Source: CAWATZ01 sp963784995 (GTDB taxonomy: Bacteria > Planctomycetota > Planctomycetia > Gemmatales > Gemmataceae). From it: 64,000 bases of DNA. Both the position numbers and the translations under genes were made by a program. The notes under the pieces are model-generated. The model was not told the origin of the DNA. It saw only the letters and a list, made by a program, of their open reading frames with translations, and ran no database searches. Position 1 is the stretch's first letter; every line of letters begins with the position of its first letter. Positions 1-10,383 of this stretch are shown piece by piece. The DNA lies in contig CAWATZ010000001.1 of assembly GCA_963784995.1 (NCBI GenBank), forward strand, positions 496,001-560,000, read 5' to 3'.

Positions 1-3000
1 TGCCCGAGAAGGCCACGGTGTCACCTTCGTTAACACTCTGATCCGGTCCAGCATTGACCACCAGACCACTGTTGGACAGCACGGTCACCGTCAACGTGCC
101 CAGGCCGCTGTCCCCGTAGCTGTTGCTCACCTGCAAGGCCACCACGTACGTCCCCGCCGTGGTGAAGACGTGCTGCGGAGTCAAGCTGTTGGCAGACCCG
201 CCGTTGAAGGTAACGCCATCGTAGTTGAAGTCCCAGGCCACCTGGTCGTTGCTGCTCTCCACGTCGGTGTACGACCCCGAGAACGACACGACGCTGCCGG
301 CCGTCACCGTCACGTTGGCGCCGGCATCGACCGTCGGCGCCACGTTGTTCACGGTCAGTTGCAGCGTGCCGATGCTGCTGAGGCCATTGCTGTCGGTCAC
401 TTGCAGGGCCACGGTGTAGGTTCCGGGAGCGACGCCGGCCGGCAACGTCGGCGTCAAGGTATCGTTCACGTCCGCATTGAAGTCCGCTGCCGTCATAGTT
501 GAAGTCCCAGGCCACGTTGCTCAGCGACACCGTGCCATCCGGGTCGGTGTAGGAACCACTGAAGGTCGTGGTCGCGCCGGCGTTGATGGTCTGGTTCGAG
601 CCGGCATCCGCCGTTGGGCCGACGTAGGCCACCGGGTTGACGGTGACTTGCAGCACGGACAGGTCGGTGTTGCCGGCACTGTCGGTCACTTGCAGCGCAA
701 CCTCATAACTTCCAGCAGTAGCATAGCTGACGGTCGGTGTCAAGGTGCCGGTGATGACCGGATTGAAGGTTTGGCCGTCGTAATCGGTGTCCCAGGCGAT
801 GCCGGAGGAGGAGACCGACGCCCCATTGTCGGTGTAGCTGCCGGAGAGGGAGAAGGAGTCCCCGGCGGTGACGGTCAGGTCGAGACCGGCATTGACCAGC
901 AGGGCGTCGGTCGGCTTGACCAGCACCGAGGTCAGGGCCTGGAAGGTGGTGCCCTGCGGGTCGGTCACTTGCAGGGCCACCAGGTAGGTGCCCGGGTCGC
1001 TCCAGGTGTAGGTCGGCGTCAGGGTGCCCTCACCGGCCGGGTCGGCGATGAAGGTGCTGCCGTCGTAGTTGAAGTCCCACTCGATGGTGGGGAAGGTGGC
1101 GCCGCCGGCTGCGTCGATGCTCCCCTGCAACTGGACGGACGTTCCAACCAGGGTGGTCTGGCTGGGACCGGCGTTGACCAGCGGTGCCTGCACAATCAGC
1201 GTCACCCACCCGGCTGTGTCGAGGGCCCCATCGGAGGCGGTGTACTCGAAGGAATCAGCCCCGGTGAAGCCGGCATTGGGGGTGTAACTGAAGGAGCCGT
1301 CGGAGTTGAGGGACAGGCTGCCGTTGCTGGGGCCGCTGACAATGCTGGAGGTCAGGCTGTCGCCGTCGGGATCGGAAGCGCTGCTCAGGACGCCCTGGGT
1401 GGCGTCCACCTGGAAGGTCTGATCCTCGGTCAGGGTGTAGCTGCCGTCCTGGGTCACGGGGGCCTGGTCAGTCACGGCGATGCTGACCAGGGCCGTGTTG
1501 GAGTAAGCGGTGCCGTCATAGGCCTGGTAGAGGAAGCTGTCCGTGCCGACGAAGCCAGCGTTGGGGGTGTAGACGAAGGAGCCATTGCTGTTCAGGGTTA
1601 CACTGCCATTGCTGGGACCAGCGATCAGAACAGTGGTCAGCGGGTTGTCTTCGGGGTCGCTGATGACGCTTTGCAGCGAGGCGGGGTCACTGCCGACCCC
1701 ATCGGCGGTGAGCGTCTGATCGTGCAGCATGGTGTAGCTGGCAGCACCTGCCAGAGGCGGAGCTGCTGCCGTGACGTTGATGCTCACGGTGGCCGTGTTC
1801 GAGTATTCGGCGCCGTCGAAGGCCTGGTACTGGAAGCTGTCCGTGCCAACGTAGTCGGTCGTGGGTGTGTAGACGAAGGAACCATCGCTGTTCAGGGATA
1901 CAGTCCCGTTGCTGGGATCGCTGACCAGCACGGTGGTCAGGCTGTCGCCGTCGGCATCGCTGACGAAGTTTTGCAGGGTGAGCGGGTCGGTGCCCTGGCC
2001 GTCGGCGGTGAGCGTCTGCCCTTGCTGCACGGTGTAGCTGGTGTCGCTGGCCACCGGGGCCTGGTCCGTGACGTTGATCGTGACGGTGGCAGTGTTGGAA
2101 TAACCGAAGGCATCCTGGGCCTGGAACTGGAAGCTATCGCTGCCGACGAAACCGGCATTGGGGGCGTAGACAAATGTCCCGTCGCTGTTGAAGGTGAGAG
2201 TGCCATCGCTGGGGCCGGTGACCAGCACAGTGGTCAGGCTGTTCCCGGCTGCGTCGCTGATGTCGCTTTGCAGCGAGGCAGGGTCGCCCAGCAGGCCGTC
2301 GGCAATCAGCACCTGGTCGTGGAGCATGGTGTAGCTGGCGTCGCTCGCCTGCGGGGTGCTGACCTGCTGGCTGAGGGTAGCGCCGCTGGTGAGGAAATTG
2401 CTGTCGCCGCTATAGTTGGCGGTGATGGTGTGGGTGGCGGCAGCCAGGCTGGTCGTGCTAAACGAGGCCTGGTCATCGCCATTCAGCGGCTCCGTGGCCA
2501 GCAGGGTGGCGCCATCGTAGAACGCCACGCTGCCGGTGGGCGTGCCCGCTCCCGGAGTGCCAGCGCTGACCGTGGCCGTGAAGGTGACGTTCTGACCAAC
2601 GTCGGAAGGGTTCTGGCTGGAAGTCAGGGTGGTGCTGGAGAGGTTCAAGGGCTCATTGAGCAGGAAAACGTAACGGCCGTCCAGGTCGCTGTTCAGGCTA
2701 TTATTGATGAGGCCCGTCGATGCGTTGCTGTCGAGCAAGGCGCCATCGGTGCCCGAGCCCGGCAGCTCCTGGAAGCTGTTGGGATCGCCGGTGCCGTCCG
2801 AGTAGCCAACCCGTGCGGCCGTGCCGCCCTGGCCGCCGCTGCCGCCGCTGGCGTCGCCGGTGTCCCAGCCAATCGACCCGTAGTTGAACTCGATGTCAAA
2901 CGCCCCCGGAGCGATGTCGGACGATCGATCAAGACCACCTGGAAGGTATCGGTGGGGGTGGTGTGTTCATCATAGTAGCCAACGTCATTCCAGGTGGCGG

Positions 3001-3330
3001 CAAACGCGGCCTGACCATCGACCGTCCCTGTACCGTAGGTCGCGGGCAGCCCCGGCGCGTATCCACGTCGGCGAAGAACGGTGCGATGATCGGCAGCGAC
3101 AGGTCCTCCAGCGTGCTGGGCGTGTACTGGGAGAGAGAGGTGCCAAAGGTCAGGTTGCCGTTGTTGTTGACGTAGAGCTGCGAATAGCTCTGGCCGCCAA
3201 AGTTGATGGAGAACCCCAGATCGACCGGTCCCGCCGAACCATCGTCGTTGGGGTCCAGGGTCAAAATGGTCAGGCCGTCCGCGTCCTCCAGAGGCGAGTT
3301 CAGCGGTGGAATAAGGATGTTGAAAGTGGT
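1..3330 (-). CDS. Secreted NIDO / Ig-like / PKD repeat protein, 3' end outside window, frameshifted
   Basis: Probable extracellular or cell-surface protein; no catalytic motif seen. Reading leftward from about 3330 there is a nidogen-like (NIDO) domain: it begins near NSPLEDADG, continues through FNYGSIGWDTG and ARVGYSDGTG, and ends near the GSGTDGALL motif. Next come one bacterial Ig-like domain (Big_3 type, ending in ITANYSGDSNF), about four tandem cadherin-like/Ig-like repeats of about 95 residues (each with SDG.FVYTPNAGF.G.DSF), and at least four PKD-like repeats with WD(F/T)(N/D)YDG motifs. The frame is still open at base 1, so the C-terminus is missing. Three single-base shifts break it, near 3055, 2920 and 483; at 483 one extra G after YDGS breaks a PKD repeat. 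The start codon is not certain and no clear signal peptide is seen. A secreted location is inferred from the domains. Confidence 0.7.
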
Positions 3331-3905
3331 TGTGGCGCTCTCTCTCGCGGCCGTCCCGCACGAATGCTGAGCTGCAACCGCATGCAACGAGGCATACCAA
3401 TGACCAGGACCGTCTCTCCAGCAGAACTCGTTCTCTGCTCTTACGTCCACATGCCGGTCATTCCACCGATGCCGCTGCCAGTCCAGCCACTGGAACCGAT
3501 AGTGCCCGGCACCCATGACCTCCTGCCATGCACGGTGGTTGTTCGTCCGTCGCCGTTGCCACGACTGTGTGCCGAGCCAAGCCGGTACGTGGTGCATTTC
3601 TCCGCCAGGCTCACCCACACCAGCACCACACCCCGCTCACGCAGCCGCTCACAGTATACTCTGGCCAGTCGGGCGTGTACTGCAGATGCCTGCGCCATCG
3701 TGAATCTGGCGGACCCAGTCAACCTGGAGCCAATCCAGGAAGGTTTGCGTCTGCTCGTTCCGCGGTTCATTGACGGCGCCAGTGGCCAGGCGAGGACAAC
3801 TCCAACGAAGGGGAAGCAGCAGAGACAACAGAGGTTGCTGCTGTGGCAAGGCATTCCGGCGAGCCGACCGTCACCCCTCGCCCGGCGCAGGCAACCGACA
3901 GGAGA
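3331..3905. other. Region without a supportable gene
   Basis: About 575 bases between the NIDO gene and the zinc-ribbon gene, with a lower GC content than the neighbours. Several short frames are open on both strands, but none gives a protein with recognisable motifs or a convincing ribosome-binding site. It should hold the 5' end and promoter of the leftward NIDO gene. It may also hold remnants of an older gene that I could not identify. Confidence 0.4.
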
Positions 3906-4631
3906 TCAGTTCGCGCCAACCACGCACAGGACGTCCGGCCGCTCGATCCGCGAGCAGGCCAGCTCCAGGGCTTGCGTCTCGCGCAGCAGCCGCTCCGGGT
4001 CATGCACGAACCCGACCAGCGTGTCACAACGGCCCTGCTGGCGATAGTAGGCGGCGTCTTCCTCGAACTGCTCCACCAGCCAGGACGGGCCGGCCACCGA
4101 ACGGGAAAGCTTCAGCGTGACCGCGATCCGTTCCGGCGCCAGCAGGAAGTCGGTGCGTGTGGTGGTGGTGTAATGGGGCGTCCGCCCTTCCGGGCGGACG
4201 TCATCAAAGTGAAGCGGCAGCAGGGCCCGCACCAGGTCTTCGAGGTCGCGCTCATCCTCGACGCGGAATGGTGGCCGATCCGTCTGCCGAACCCGGAGCT
4301 GACGGATCACCAGCGGCAGCCGGCGCAGCAGGTTGGTCAGATGCAGAAGCGGGGCCGGCAGGCCGGGACCGAATTGCTCCGCCCAGGGGAAAGCGGCCCC
4401 GCACGTCGAGCAGTACAGGGGCGGAGGGAGGACGCCAATCGGCTCCAGCCCGGGCACGGCCAGGGCGCCGGGAAGCTCCCGGCCGCAGGTCAGGCAGTGG
4501 TCAATCGTGGCCGCCCCACACCGGTCGCAGCGGGTCAGACCCTGCTCGGGAAAGGTCCGCAAGCGATCGGTGATGACGTGCCCGTTGAGGCAGACCTGCA
4601 TCACGTCGGTCATGGGTGTGCTGAAACGCAT
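3906..4631 (-). CDS. DUF2321-type zinc-ribbon protein with degenerate DpnII/MboI-like REase domain
   Basis: 241 residues. The first 80 residues contain paired zinc-binding cysteines (CDRCG, CLTCGRELPG, CSTCG) after a QVCLNGHVI motif, the pattern of DUF2321 zinc-ribbon proteins. The C-terminal 130 residues resemble the restriction-endonuclease fold annotated as REase DpnII-MboI (FRVEDERDLEDLVRALL, then TRTDFLL). The strand that usually carries the catalytic E-x-K reads AVTLK, so the acidic residue appears to be lost and nuclease activity is doubtful. A GGGAG box lies 8 bases before the ATG at 4631. It lies 30 bases downstream of the SPFH gene on the same strand, so the two are probably one operon, which suggests a membrane-linked nucleic-acid-binding role (inference). 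Confidence 0.7.
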   Translation of the reverse strand: MRFSTPMTDVMQVCLNGHVITDRLRTFPEQGLTRCDRCGAATIDHCLTCGRELPGALAVPGLEPIGVLPPPLYCSTCGAAFPWAEQFGPGLPAPLLHLTNLLRRLPLVIRQLRVRQTDRPPFRVEDERDLEDLVRALLPLHFDDVRPEGRTPHYTTTTRTDFLLAPERIAVTLKLSRSVAGPSWLVEQFEEDAAYYRQQGRCDTLVGFVHDPERLLRETQALELACSRIERPDVLCVVGAN

Positions 4632-4661
4632 TGATCTTCTCCCCTGTTCCGCGTTCCGCCG

Positions 4662-6902
4662 TTACCCTTTGTGGGCCCCCATCACGGCATTGCCATCCCC
4701 CTTGGCCGGGGCCACCGCCGCCGCCTGTTTGATCGAATCCAGCGCTTCCCGCGTCAGCCGCTCGCTGAGTTCCTTCAGCCCGCTGATCTCGGGAGCGTCC
4801 ACCGGCTGGAAGCCGGACTTCTCGGCCACCAGCAAGCTCAGCAGCAGCCCCAGCATCCCGGAAGCCGCTCCCGGTCCGCCAGTGTGTTCGCCATTGGCTC
4901 CCGCCATGAAGACACGCTCGGGAACCAGTGGCTGGGTGCTGTGCGTCAGCTGTTCCGTGACGATCGACAGGGCGTACAGCCGCGGATCGCCGAACGAGGC
5001 GATCTTGCGCAGCAGCACCAGGGCCTCGGACAGACCGACCTGCATGACGCGCTGGGCCTCGCCCCGGCCGGCCAGGATGCGCTGCTGGCTCTCGGCCTCG
5101 GCGGTCACGACAATTTGCTCGGCCTGGCGGCGCGACTTGGCCAGCTCGGCGTCGGCGTTGACCACGGTCTGCTCGGCCTGCTTGCGGGCCCGGGCCAGGT
5201 CGGCCTCGCCCTGGCTCTCGGAGATCTGGATCTGCACCCGCGAGTTGGTCAGCTGGGTCTGCATGGCCGCCTGGGCCTCGGCCTCCTTCAGGGTCCGCAG
5301 CTTCTCGGACGCAACGCGCTGCCGTTCGTACGTCTCCAGCTGCTCGATCGACAGCTGCCGGATCCGCAACTGCTCCAGCAGGGTCTCGATCTTGCCCCCG
5401 GCCTCCGCCGTGTCCGGCTTGCCGATCAGCACGTCCACGCACTCGATGTCGAAATCGCGGAACTTGCGGCGCAGCTCCTCGCGGGCCTCGCCCTGGATGG
5501 CGTCGCGCTGGTGCAGCAGCTCCAGCATGGTCTTCTTGTGGGCCACGTCGCGGAAATACGCGCTCAGCATCGGGTCGAGCGTCTGCGTGATCAGCTTCTT
5601 GACGTCGCCGAAGCGCTGGATGACACTGGGGGCCTTCTGGTAATCGATGTGGACGACCACTGACAGCGGCAGCAGCGGCTCGTAGGCGTCCTTGGTCACC
5701 AGGTCGATGGAGCGCAGTGTCTCGTCGTAGCGGTGCGACTCGGTCTTGCCGGTGATCCAGTGCAGCACGAAATTCGTGGTCGGCACCAGGATGACGTTGC
5801 CGGCATAGGTGTTGAAGGGGTACTTGCCCGGCCCGAGCGGCCGTTCCCAGACGCCGCGCTCGCCCTCGGCCACGCGCTCGCCGTGCCGGAAGGCAGCGCC
5901 GGACAGGTCCCGGCCCACCCGGCCATAGTAGCTGACCACCACGCCGACGGAGCCGATGGGCACCACGGTCTTGGGAATCATCTCCACGGTGGCGAACCAG
6001 CGGTTGATGAAGTAGGTGCCATCGGTCAGGGGGACGTACTGCCGGCCCCGCCGGCCGCCGGCACGGAGAAAGGCCTCGGGGTCCTGGAAGTTGTTGTGGT
6101 AGTTCGGGTCGCCGGCATCGTTGCCGACGCCGGGAGCAATGATCTCCCCTGGCCCCAGAGAGGGACCGTCCTGAACGGTGACGATGGCGATATTGTCCCC
6201 GCTGCCCCCTTCCACCTGATGCTCTGCTTCCTGGGTCGCGGAGCCGACGACCACGGGACGGAAGCCATTGATCGCCGCGAGTTGCTGTTGCCAGGCGGAC
6301 AGGTTGGTGCTCTCCAGAGGGCCCGCCAGGGAAGAGAGGCGATAGACGGCATCCTCGGTGACGACCACGAACAGGGCCGGGTTGATGGCGTAGACGCCTT
6401 CGCGGAGGATGGCCCGCTGCCGGCCGCGCTGACCGCGGACCGTCTCGCCGCCCTCCGCGTCCGTCTGGCCGAGGAAGGCGTGGGCGTCCTGGAAGTTGCC
6501 GCAGGGGACGACTCGGCCCAGGGTCTGGCTGGGCGGCAGCGGCTCGCCGTCCCGGGCGTAGACGTAACCGATCTTGCCCTGGGGGATGGTCACGAGAGGC
6601 ATGGTGTGAACGCGGTACTGCCAGCGCCAGTAGCCGAAATGCAGACCGCCGCGGAGCAGGTCGGCCTGGAAGCCGGCCTCGCCGTTGAGGGCGATGATCC
6701 GGCCCTCGCTCACCGAGCCGGCCCGCGACCAGAGTTTCTCGACGACGCCGACCTTCTGGTTGGGGATGTAACGCAGGGTCAGCCAGGCGAACAGGCCGGC
6801 CAGGAGAAGGAGGACACCGAGGCCGCCGGACAGCTGGCCCACCAGAGCGGACCAGTCCCGCGACAGGACCCCATCGGCAAGCAGAAACGGCAGAGCGGGC
6901 AT
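4662..6902 (-). CDS. SPFH/band-7 (flotillin-like) membrane scaffold protein
   Basis: 746 residues from the ATG at 6902, preceded by an AAGG box; an upstream in-frame start exists but would only lengthen the leader. One transmembrane segment (about residues 25-48, rich in L, V and G) is followed by two separate SPFH-like segments, one starting at IPNQKVGVVEK and one at TVVPIGSVGVVVSYYGRVG (about residue 310). Residues about 530-650 form a long charged Ala/Glu/Gln-rich coiled coil, as in flotillins. These proteins oligomerise on membranes and organise microdomains. Two SPFH starts in one chain is unusual; typical flotillins have one and are about 500 residues. It is the promoter-proximal gene of a probable operon with the zinc-ribbon/REase-like gene. 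Confidence 0.8.
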   Translation of the reverse strand: MPALPFLLADGVLSRDWSALVGQLSGGLGVLLLLAGLFAWLTLRYIPNQKVGVVEKLWSRAGSVSEGRIIALNGEAGFQADLLRGGLHFGYWRWQYRVHTMPLVTIPQGKIGYVYARDGEPLPPSQTLGRVVPCGNFQDAHAFLGQTDAEGGETVRGQRGRQRAILREGVYAINPALFVVVTEDAVYRLSSLAGPLESTNLSAWQQQLAAINGFRPVVVGSATQEAEHQVEGGSGDNIAIVTVQDGPSLGPGEIIAPGVGNDAGDPNYHNNFQDPEAFLRAGGRRGRQYVPLTDGTYFINRWFATVEMIPKTVVPIGSVGVVVSYYGRVGRDLSGAAFRHGERVAEGERGVWERPLGPGKYPFNTYAGNVILVPTTNFVLHWITGKTESHRYDETLRSIDLVTKDAYEPLLPLSVVVHIDYQKAPSVIQRFGDVKKLITQTLDPMLSAYFRDVAHKKTMLELLHQRDAIQGEAREELRRKFRDFDIECVDVLIGKPDTAEAGGKIETLLEQLRIRQLSIEQLETYERQRVASEKLRTLKEAEAQAAMQTQLTNSRVQIQISESQGEADLARARKQAEQTVVNADAELAKSRRQAEQIVVTAEAESQQRILAGRGEAQRVMQVGLSEALVLLRKIASFGDPRLYALSIVTEQLTHSTQPLVPERVFMAGANGEHTGGPGAASGMLGLLLSLLVAEKSGFQPVDAPEISGLKELSERLTREALDSIKQAAAVAPAKGDGNAVMGAHKG

Positions 6903-7194
6903 GAGGCACCTTCTTTGCAAAGGGAGAGAAGACCCTCTCGGGCCTCGACCAGGCGCAAGGGCGGTCTTCATTATAAGGTTATTCGATCTTTCGCGGCAGG
7001 GATTGGAAAAGATTCGCCCCCGGAGCGAAGGGAAACGCAATCCGGGCGACAGGGCGGACGGGAGGAGGGTCGGTCTCTTGTCCCGGGTGAGGGTTGCCGG
7101 TACAGTCTCCAGGGACAGGACCCTGTGAGACGGAGCGCAGCAAGGCCCAACAGGCAGGAGCGAGCCGCACCAAGGCAGACAGAGGTGGCTGACG

Positions 7195-8145
7195 ATGCAG
7201 GAACGAGTCCATTACCAACCGAACCTGATCTGCTCGCCCGGAACGCAGGTCGTGGCGCTGGTCGAAATCCTTGGCCAGGGCGGTAAGGTGCTGCAGCCGC
7301 GTGGCTCGGTCGGAGTCGTCGTCCGCTCGCCAGTGGACCTGGAGCATCCTTACCGGGTCCGGTTTGCCGATGGCAGCGAGGAGCTGCTGCACCGGGATCA
7401 GGTGACGATGCTGGCCCGCTACAAGGAGTCCGCGCTTGGCGACCCCGTTATCCCACCGCTGCGCTGCAATCTCTACGAGCGCGTGATCTACCGCTGCATC
7501 ATTGGCTCGCAGGCGTATGGCCTGGCCGGCGAGAGGTCGGACATCGACCGTCGGGGCCTCTATCTGCCGCCCGCCGACCTGCACTGGTCGCTGTACGGCG
7601 TGCCGGACCAGCTGGAAAACGACGACACGCAGGAAGCCTACTGGGAGCTTCAGAAGTTCCTGGTGCTGGCCCTCAAGGCGAACCCCAACGTCCTGGAATG
7701 CCTCTGGACGCCGCTGGTCGAGAAGGCGACGCCGCTGGCCGAGCGGCTGCTGGCGATGCGGGCCTGTTTCCTCTCCCGCCTGGTGTACCAGACGTACAAC
7801 GGCTACGTCCTGTCGCAGTTCAAGAAGATGCAGGCCGACCTGCGCAACCAGGGCCAGGTGAAGTGGAAGCACGTCATGCACCTGATCCGGCTGCTGCTCT
7901 CGGGCATCCACGTCCTGCGCGAGGGCTTCCTGCCGGTCCGGGTGGAGGAGCATCGCGACAGACTGCTGGCGATCCGGCGGGGCGACGTGCCCTGGGAGGA
8001 GGTCGAAGACTGGCGGCAGCGGCTGCACCACGAATTCACCGCCGCCTCGGAGGCGTCGAGCCTGCCCGAGCGCCCGGACTACGGGCGGGCCAATGCGTTC
8101 CTGATCGAGGCCCGCCGCCTGGCTCTGTCGGAGGGCCTGCCCTGA
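7195..8145 (+). CDS. RlaP-type nucleotidyltransferase (copy 1)
   Basis: 316 residues, ATG at 7195 after an AGAGGTGG ribosome-binding site. Residues 1-85 form a short N-terminal extension rich in beta-type residues. From about residue 100 it has the polymerase-beta-like nucleotidyltransferase signature GSQAYGLAGERSDIDRRG, in which G-S and the D-x-D pair bind metal and nucleotide. The rest is alpha-helical, with an NPNVLECLW motif typical of the RlaP (PF10127) family, predicted from gene neighbourhoods to act in RNA repair or terminal nucleotide addition. The next gene is a second RlaP paralogue whose ATG overlaps this stop codon by one base (TGATG), so translation is probably coupled. The substrate cannot be read from sequence. 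Confidence 0.8.
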   Translation: MQERVHYQPNLICSPGTQVVALVEILGQGGKVLQPRGSVGVVVRSPVDLEHPYRVRFADGSEELLHRDQVTMLARYKESALGDPVIPPLRCNLYERVIYRCIIGSQAYGLAGERSDIDRRGLYLPPADLHWSLYGVPDQLENDDTQEAYWELQKFLVLALKANPNVLECLWTPLVEKATPLAERLLAMRACFLSRLVYQTYNGYVLSQFKKMQADLRNQGQVKWKHVMHLIRLLLSGIHVLREGFLPVRVEEHRDRLLAIRRGDVPWEEVEDWRQRLHHEFTAASEASSLPERPDYGRANAFLIEARRLALSEGLP

Positions 8146-8906
8146 TGGACGACCCACGCTTACTCCGGCAGGTCGAACTGCACCCGTATCCGCTGCTGTT
8201 CGTCACGATCAGCGGGGCGCATCTGTACGGCTTCCCCTCGCCGGATTCGGACTACGACCTGCGTGGGGTGCATCTGCTCCCGCTCGAGGAAGTGGTCGGG
8301 TTGCGGACGGGCCCGGAGACGATCGAGAAGTCCGGGGTCCACGACGGCCTGGAGATCGATCTGGTCACGCACGACGCCCGCAAGTTCTTCGGCCTGCTGC
8401 TCAAGAAGAACGGCTACGTGCTGGAGCAGGTCCTGTCGCCGCTCGTTGTCCACACGACGCCCGAGCATGCCGAGCTGCAAGAGATTGCCAGGCACTGCGT
8501 CACCCGGCACCACGCCCATCACTACCTGGGATTTGCGGAAACCCAGTGGCGGCTGTTCCAGAAGGAAGACCCGCCGCACGTCAAGCCGCTGCTCTACGTC
8601 TACCGGGTGCTTCTGACCGGGATTCACCTGATGCGGACGGGCACGGTCCAGGCCAACCTGAAGCTCCTGAACGAGGAATACAAGCTGCCGTACGTCCCCG
8701 AGCTGATGGAGCGCAAGGTTGCCGGCACCGAGAAGGGGCGCCTGGAGCGGGCGGACGTGGAGCTCCATCAGCGGGAGTACGCACGGCTGCGGTCGGAGCT
8801 GGAGAAGGCCCATCAGGAGTCCCAGCTGCCCGAAGCACCGAGCGGGATGGGGGCATTGCACGATCTGCTTGTGACAATTCGGCTCGGGAACCGAGCCAGG
8901 GAGTAG
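8145..8906 (+). CDS. RlaP-type nucleotidyltransferase (copy 2)
   Basis: 253 residues, starting at the ATG that overlaps the previous stop. The signature SGAHLYGFPSPDSDYDLRG (residues about 25-43) retains the G-(S/A)-x5-G and D-x-D pattern, although the usual G-S reads S-G. EIDLVTHDARKF and NGYVLEQVL correspond to the third acidic position and helical core of the PF10127 family. It lacks the N-terminal extension of copy 1, so the two are diverged paralogues rather than a fresh duplication. Side-by-side copies suggest a heteromeric enzyme or two substrates (inference). Confidence 0.8.
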   Translation: MDDPRLLRQVELHPYPLLFVTISGAHLYGFPSPDSDYDLRGVHLLPLEEVVGLRTGPETIEKSGVHDGLEIDLVTHDARKFFGLLLKKNGYVLEQVLSPLVVHTTPEHAELQEIARHCVTRHHAHHYLGFAETQWRLFQKEDPPHVKPLLYVYRVLLTGIHLMRTGTVQANLKLLNEEYKLPYVPELMERKVAGTEKGRLERADVELHQREYARLRSELEKAHQESQLPEAPSGMGALHDLLVTIRLGNRARE

Positions 8907-8909
8907 TCC

Positions 8910-10230
8910 ATGAAGTTTGCCGATTATTCTCCCCCGTCTGTGCCGGCGCTTGACCAGCAGCAAGCCGCCTTGCGGAAAGGGCTTGGTCGGGCCTGGCAGT
9001 GGGCCCTGGGCGGGTGTCTCGATGACACTTTACTCCTGGAAGCTTGTCTTCGGGACCAGCGCTTCGATTCGCAGGTCGAAGACCCGCGGGCAGGCTGGCT
9101 CTGGCAAATCATTGAGGCAGTTGATGCCAGGGAACGGTTTCGGGTGCCGATCCTCCATGCGTTCTACGACCTTGGCGACGCCGGCAGCGGAACCCACCTT
9201 TGCCAGCTCGCCCGATGCTACGCCGAGGCGGGGGACAAAACCTTCCGCAGCCACTTGTACGAGATCGTCGAGCAGAAGCCGGTTGCCGACGCTCCCTGGC
9301 TCGGGGAAGAAGAGATCGTCACGCTTGACGGCGCAGGCCTTTTTGTTTGCCGCACGGGTGCGAGGGATGCGCCTGGCGGGCCAAGAGTGGGACTGGGACG
9401 ACGGCAGCCTTGCCGACCTTGCGATTGAGCGATTGGGCGAGGAGCAGGTACGAAGGCTGCTGGAAGCATCCTCGGATCTGGCGGTCAAACGCTTTCGGGA
9501 CTGCTGGCAGGACAACCAGCAGAAGAAGGCCGAGCAACACCCGAATGATTCCCACAAAGAGAGAATGAGAGCGACTCCGGTTGAGGAGGTCATTCGAGCG
9601 GCTGAAGGGGAGAGCAGGTGTTCTTGGCTCCGTGGTTGGGGGATGCAAGCCAACGAAGGCGACCTGCAGACCGTCCTCCGGCGCCTCTGGACCGCACAAG
9701 ATCCTGGGATCACCGCCAACCTCCTCACAGTCTTTTCCGCCCGTCCGCTGCCCGAGTTCGACGCCCGGCTCATCGGGCTCTGCCATCACGCCGACGAAGA
9801 AGTGCGGCGGCGAGCCTTTGCGGCGCTGGCACAGAACACCCACTCCCTTGTGCGGGAGTTCGCCCTGACCGAGGCTCGCAAGGGCGTCCGACAGGGTTCC
9901 GTGGTCGCCCTGTTTATCAAAAACTATTGTCAAGGCGACGAGCAGCGCATTCTGGAGGCGATGGAGTTTCCCGACGACGAGTGCGAGCTGCACTGGCTAC
10001 TCCTGGAAGCGATCAAAGTTCTGGAAAAGAACCCCGAGTCCGACTGTTCCCAGTTGGGGGTCATCGCTTACGCCTCGACACCCTGCGAACACTGCCGGTT
10101 CCGTGCCGCCCGGCTCTTGGTGAATCAGCAGGTCGCCCCCGAATGGCTCGAGGAAGAGTGCCGGTACGATTCGGGCGAGGATTGCCGCGCATTGGCTGCA
10201 AAGGCCAGCGGAGGGACGGGAGCAAGCTGA
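8910..10230 (+). CDS. HEAT-repeat-like hypothetical protein (one frameshift)
   Basis: Starts at the ATG at 8910, three bases after the stop of the second RlaP gene, so it probably belongs to the same operon. The product would be about 440 residues, all alpha-helical. Its C-terminal half (DEEVRRRAFAALAQNTH, CRFRAARLLVNQQ) reads like degenerate HEAT repeats, which usually mediate protein binding. The frame changes once near 9365: the first 150 residues (from MKFADYSPP) lie in one frame and the rest (from about LAGQEWDWDDG) in another. No enzyme motif is present. The context suggests an accessory or scaffold for the nucleotidyltransferases; this is inference. Confidence 0.6.
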
Positions 10231-10383
10231 GAATCGATACTTCTCCATCGCCGGGCCTGCACGTCAATTGCCTTCGTTGTCCAGTGGCGTTTCTGGTGGA
10301 GCGATCACCGACACGAGTTTGTTGATCGGCATCACTGCTCTCCCCAAACCGCACGTAGGCTGACACCTTTTCACCCTTCGGCG

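Noticed and set aside
470..490. Programmed ribosomal frameshift in the PKD gene
   Set aside because: No slippery heptamer or downstream structure was seen, and similar one-base shifts occur in unrelated genes including rpsU, so sequence error or decay is more likely.
477..2975. Long plus-strand open frame opposite the NIDO/PKD gene
   Set aside because: It is the complement of GC-rich repeats; its translation is low-complexity Gly/Val/Arg sequence without domain motifs, while the minus strand encodes recognisable domains.
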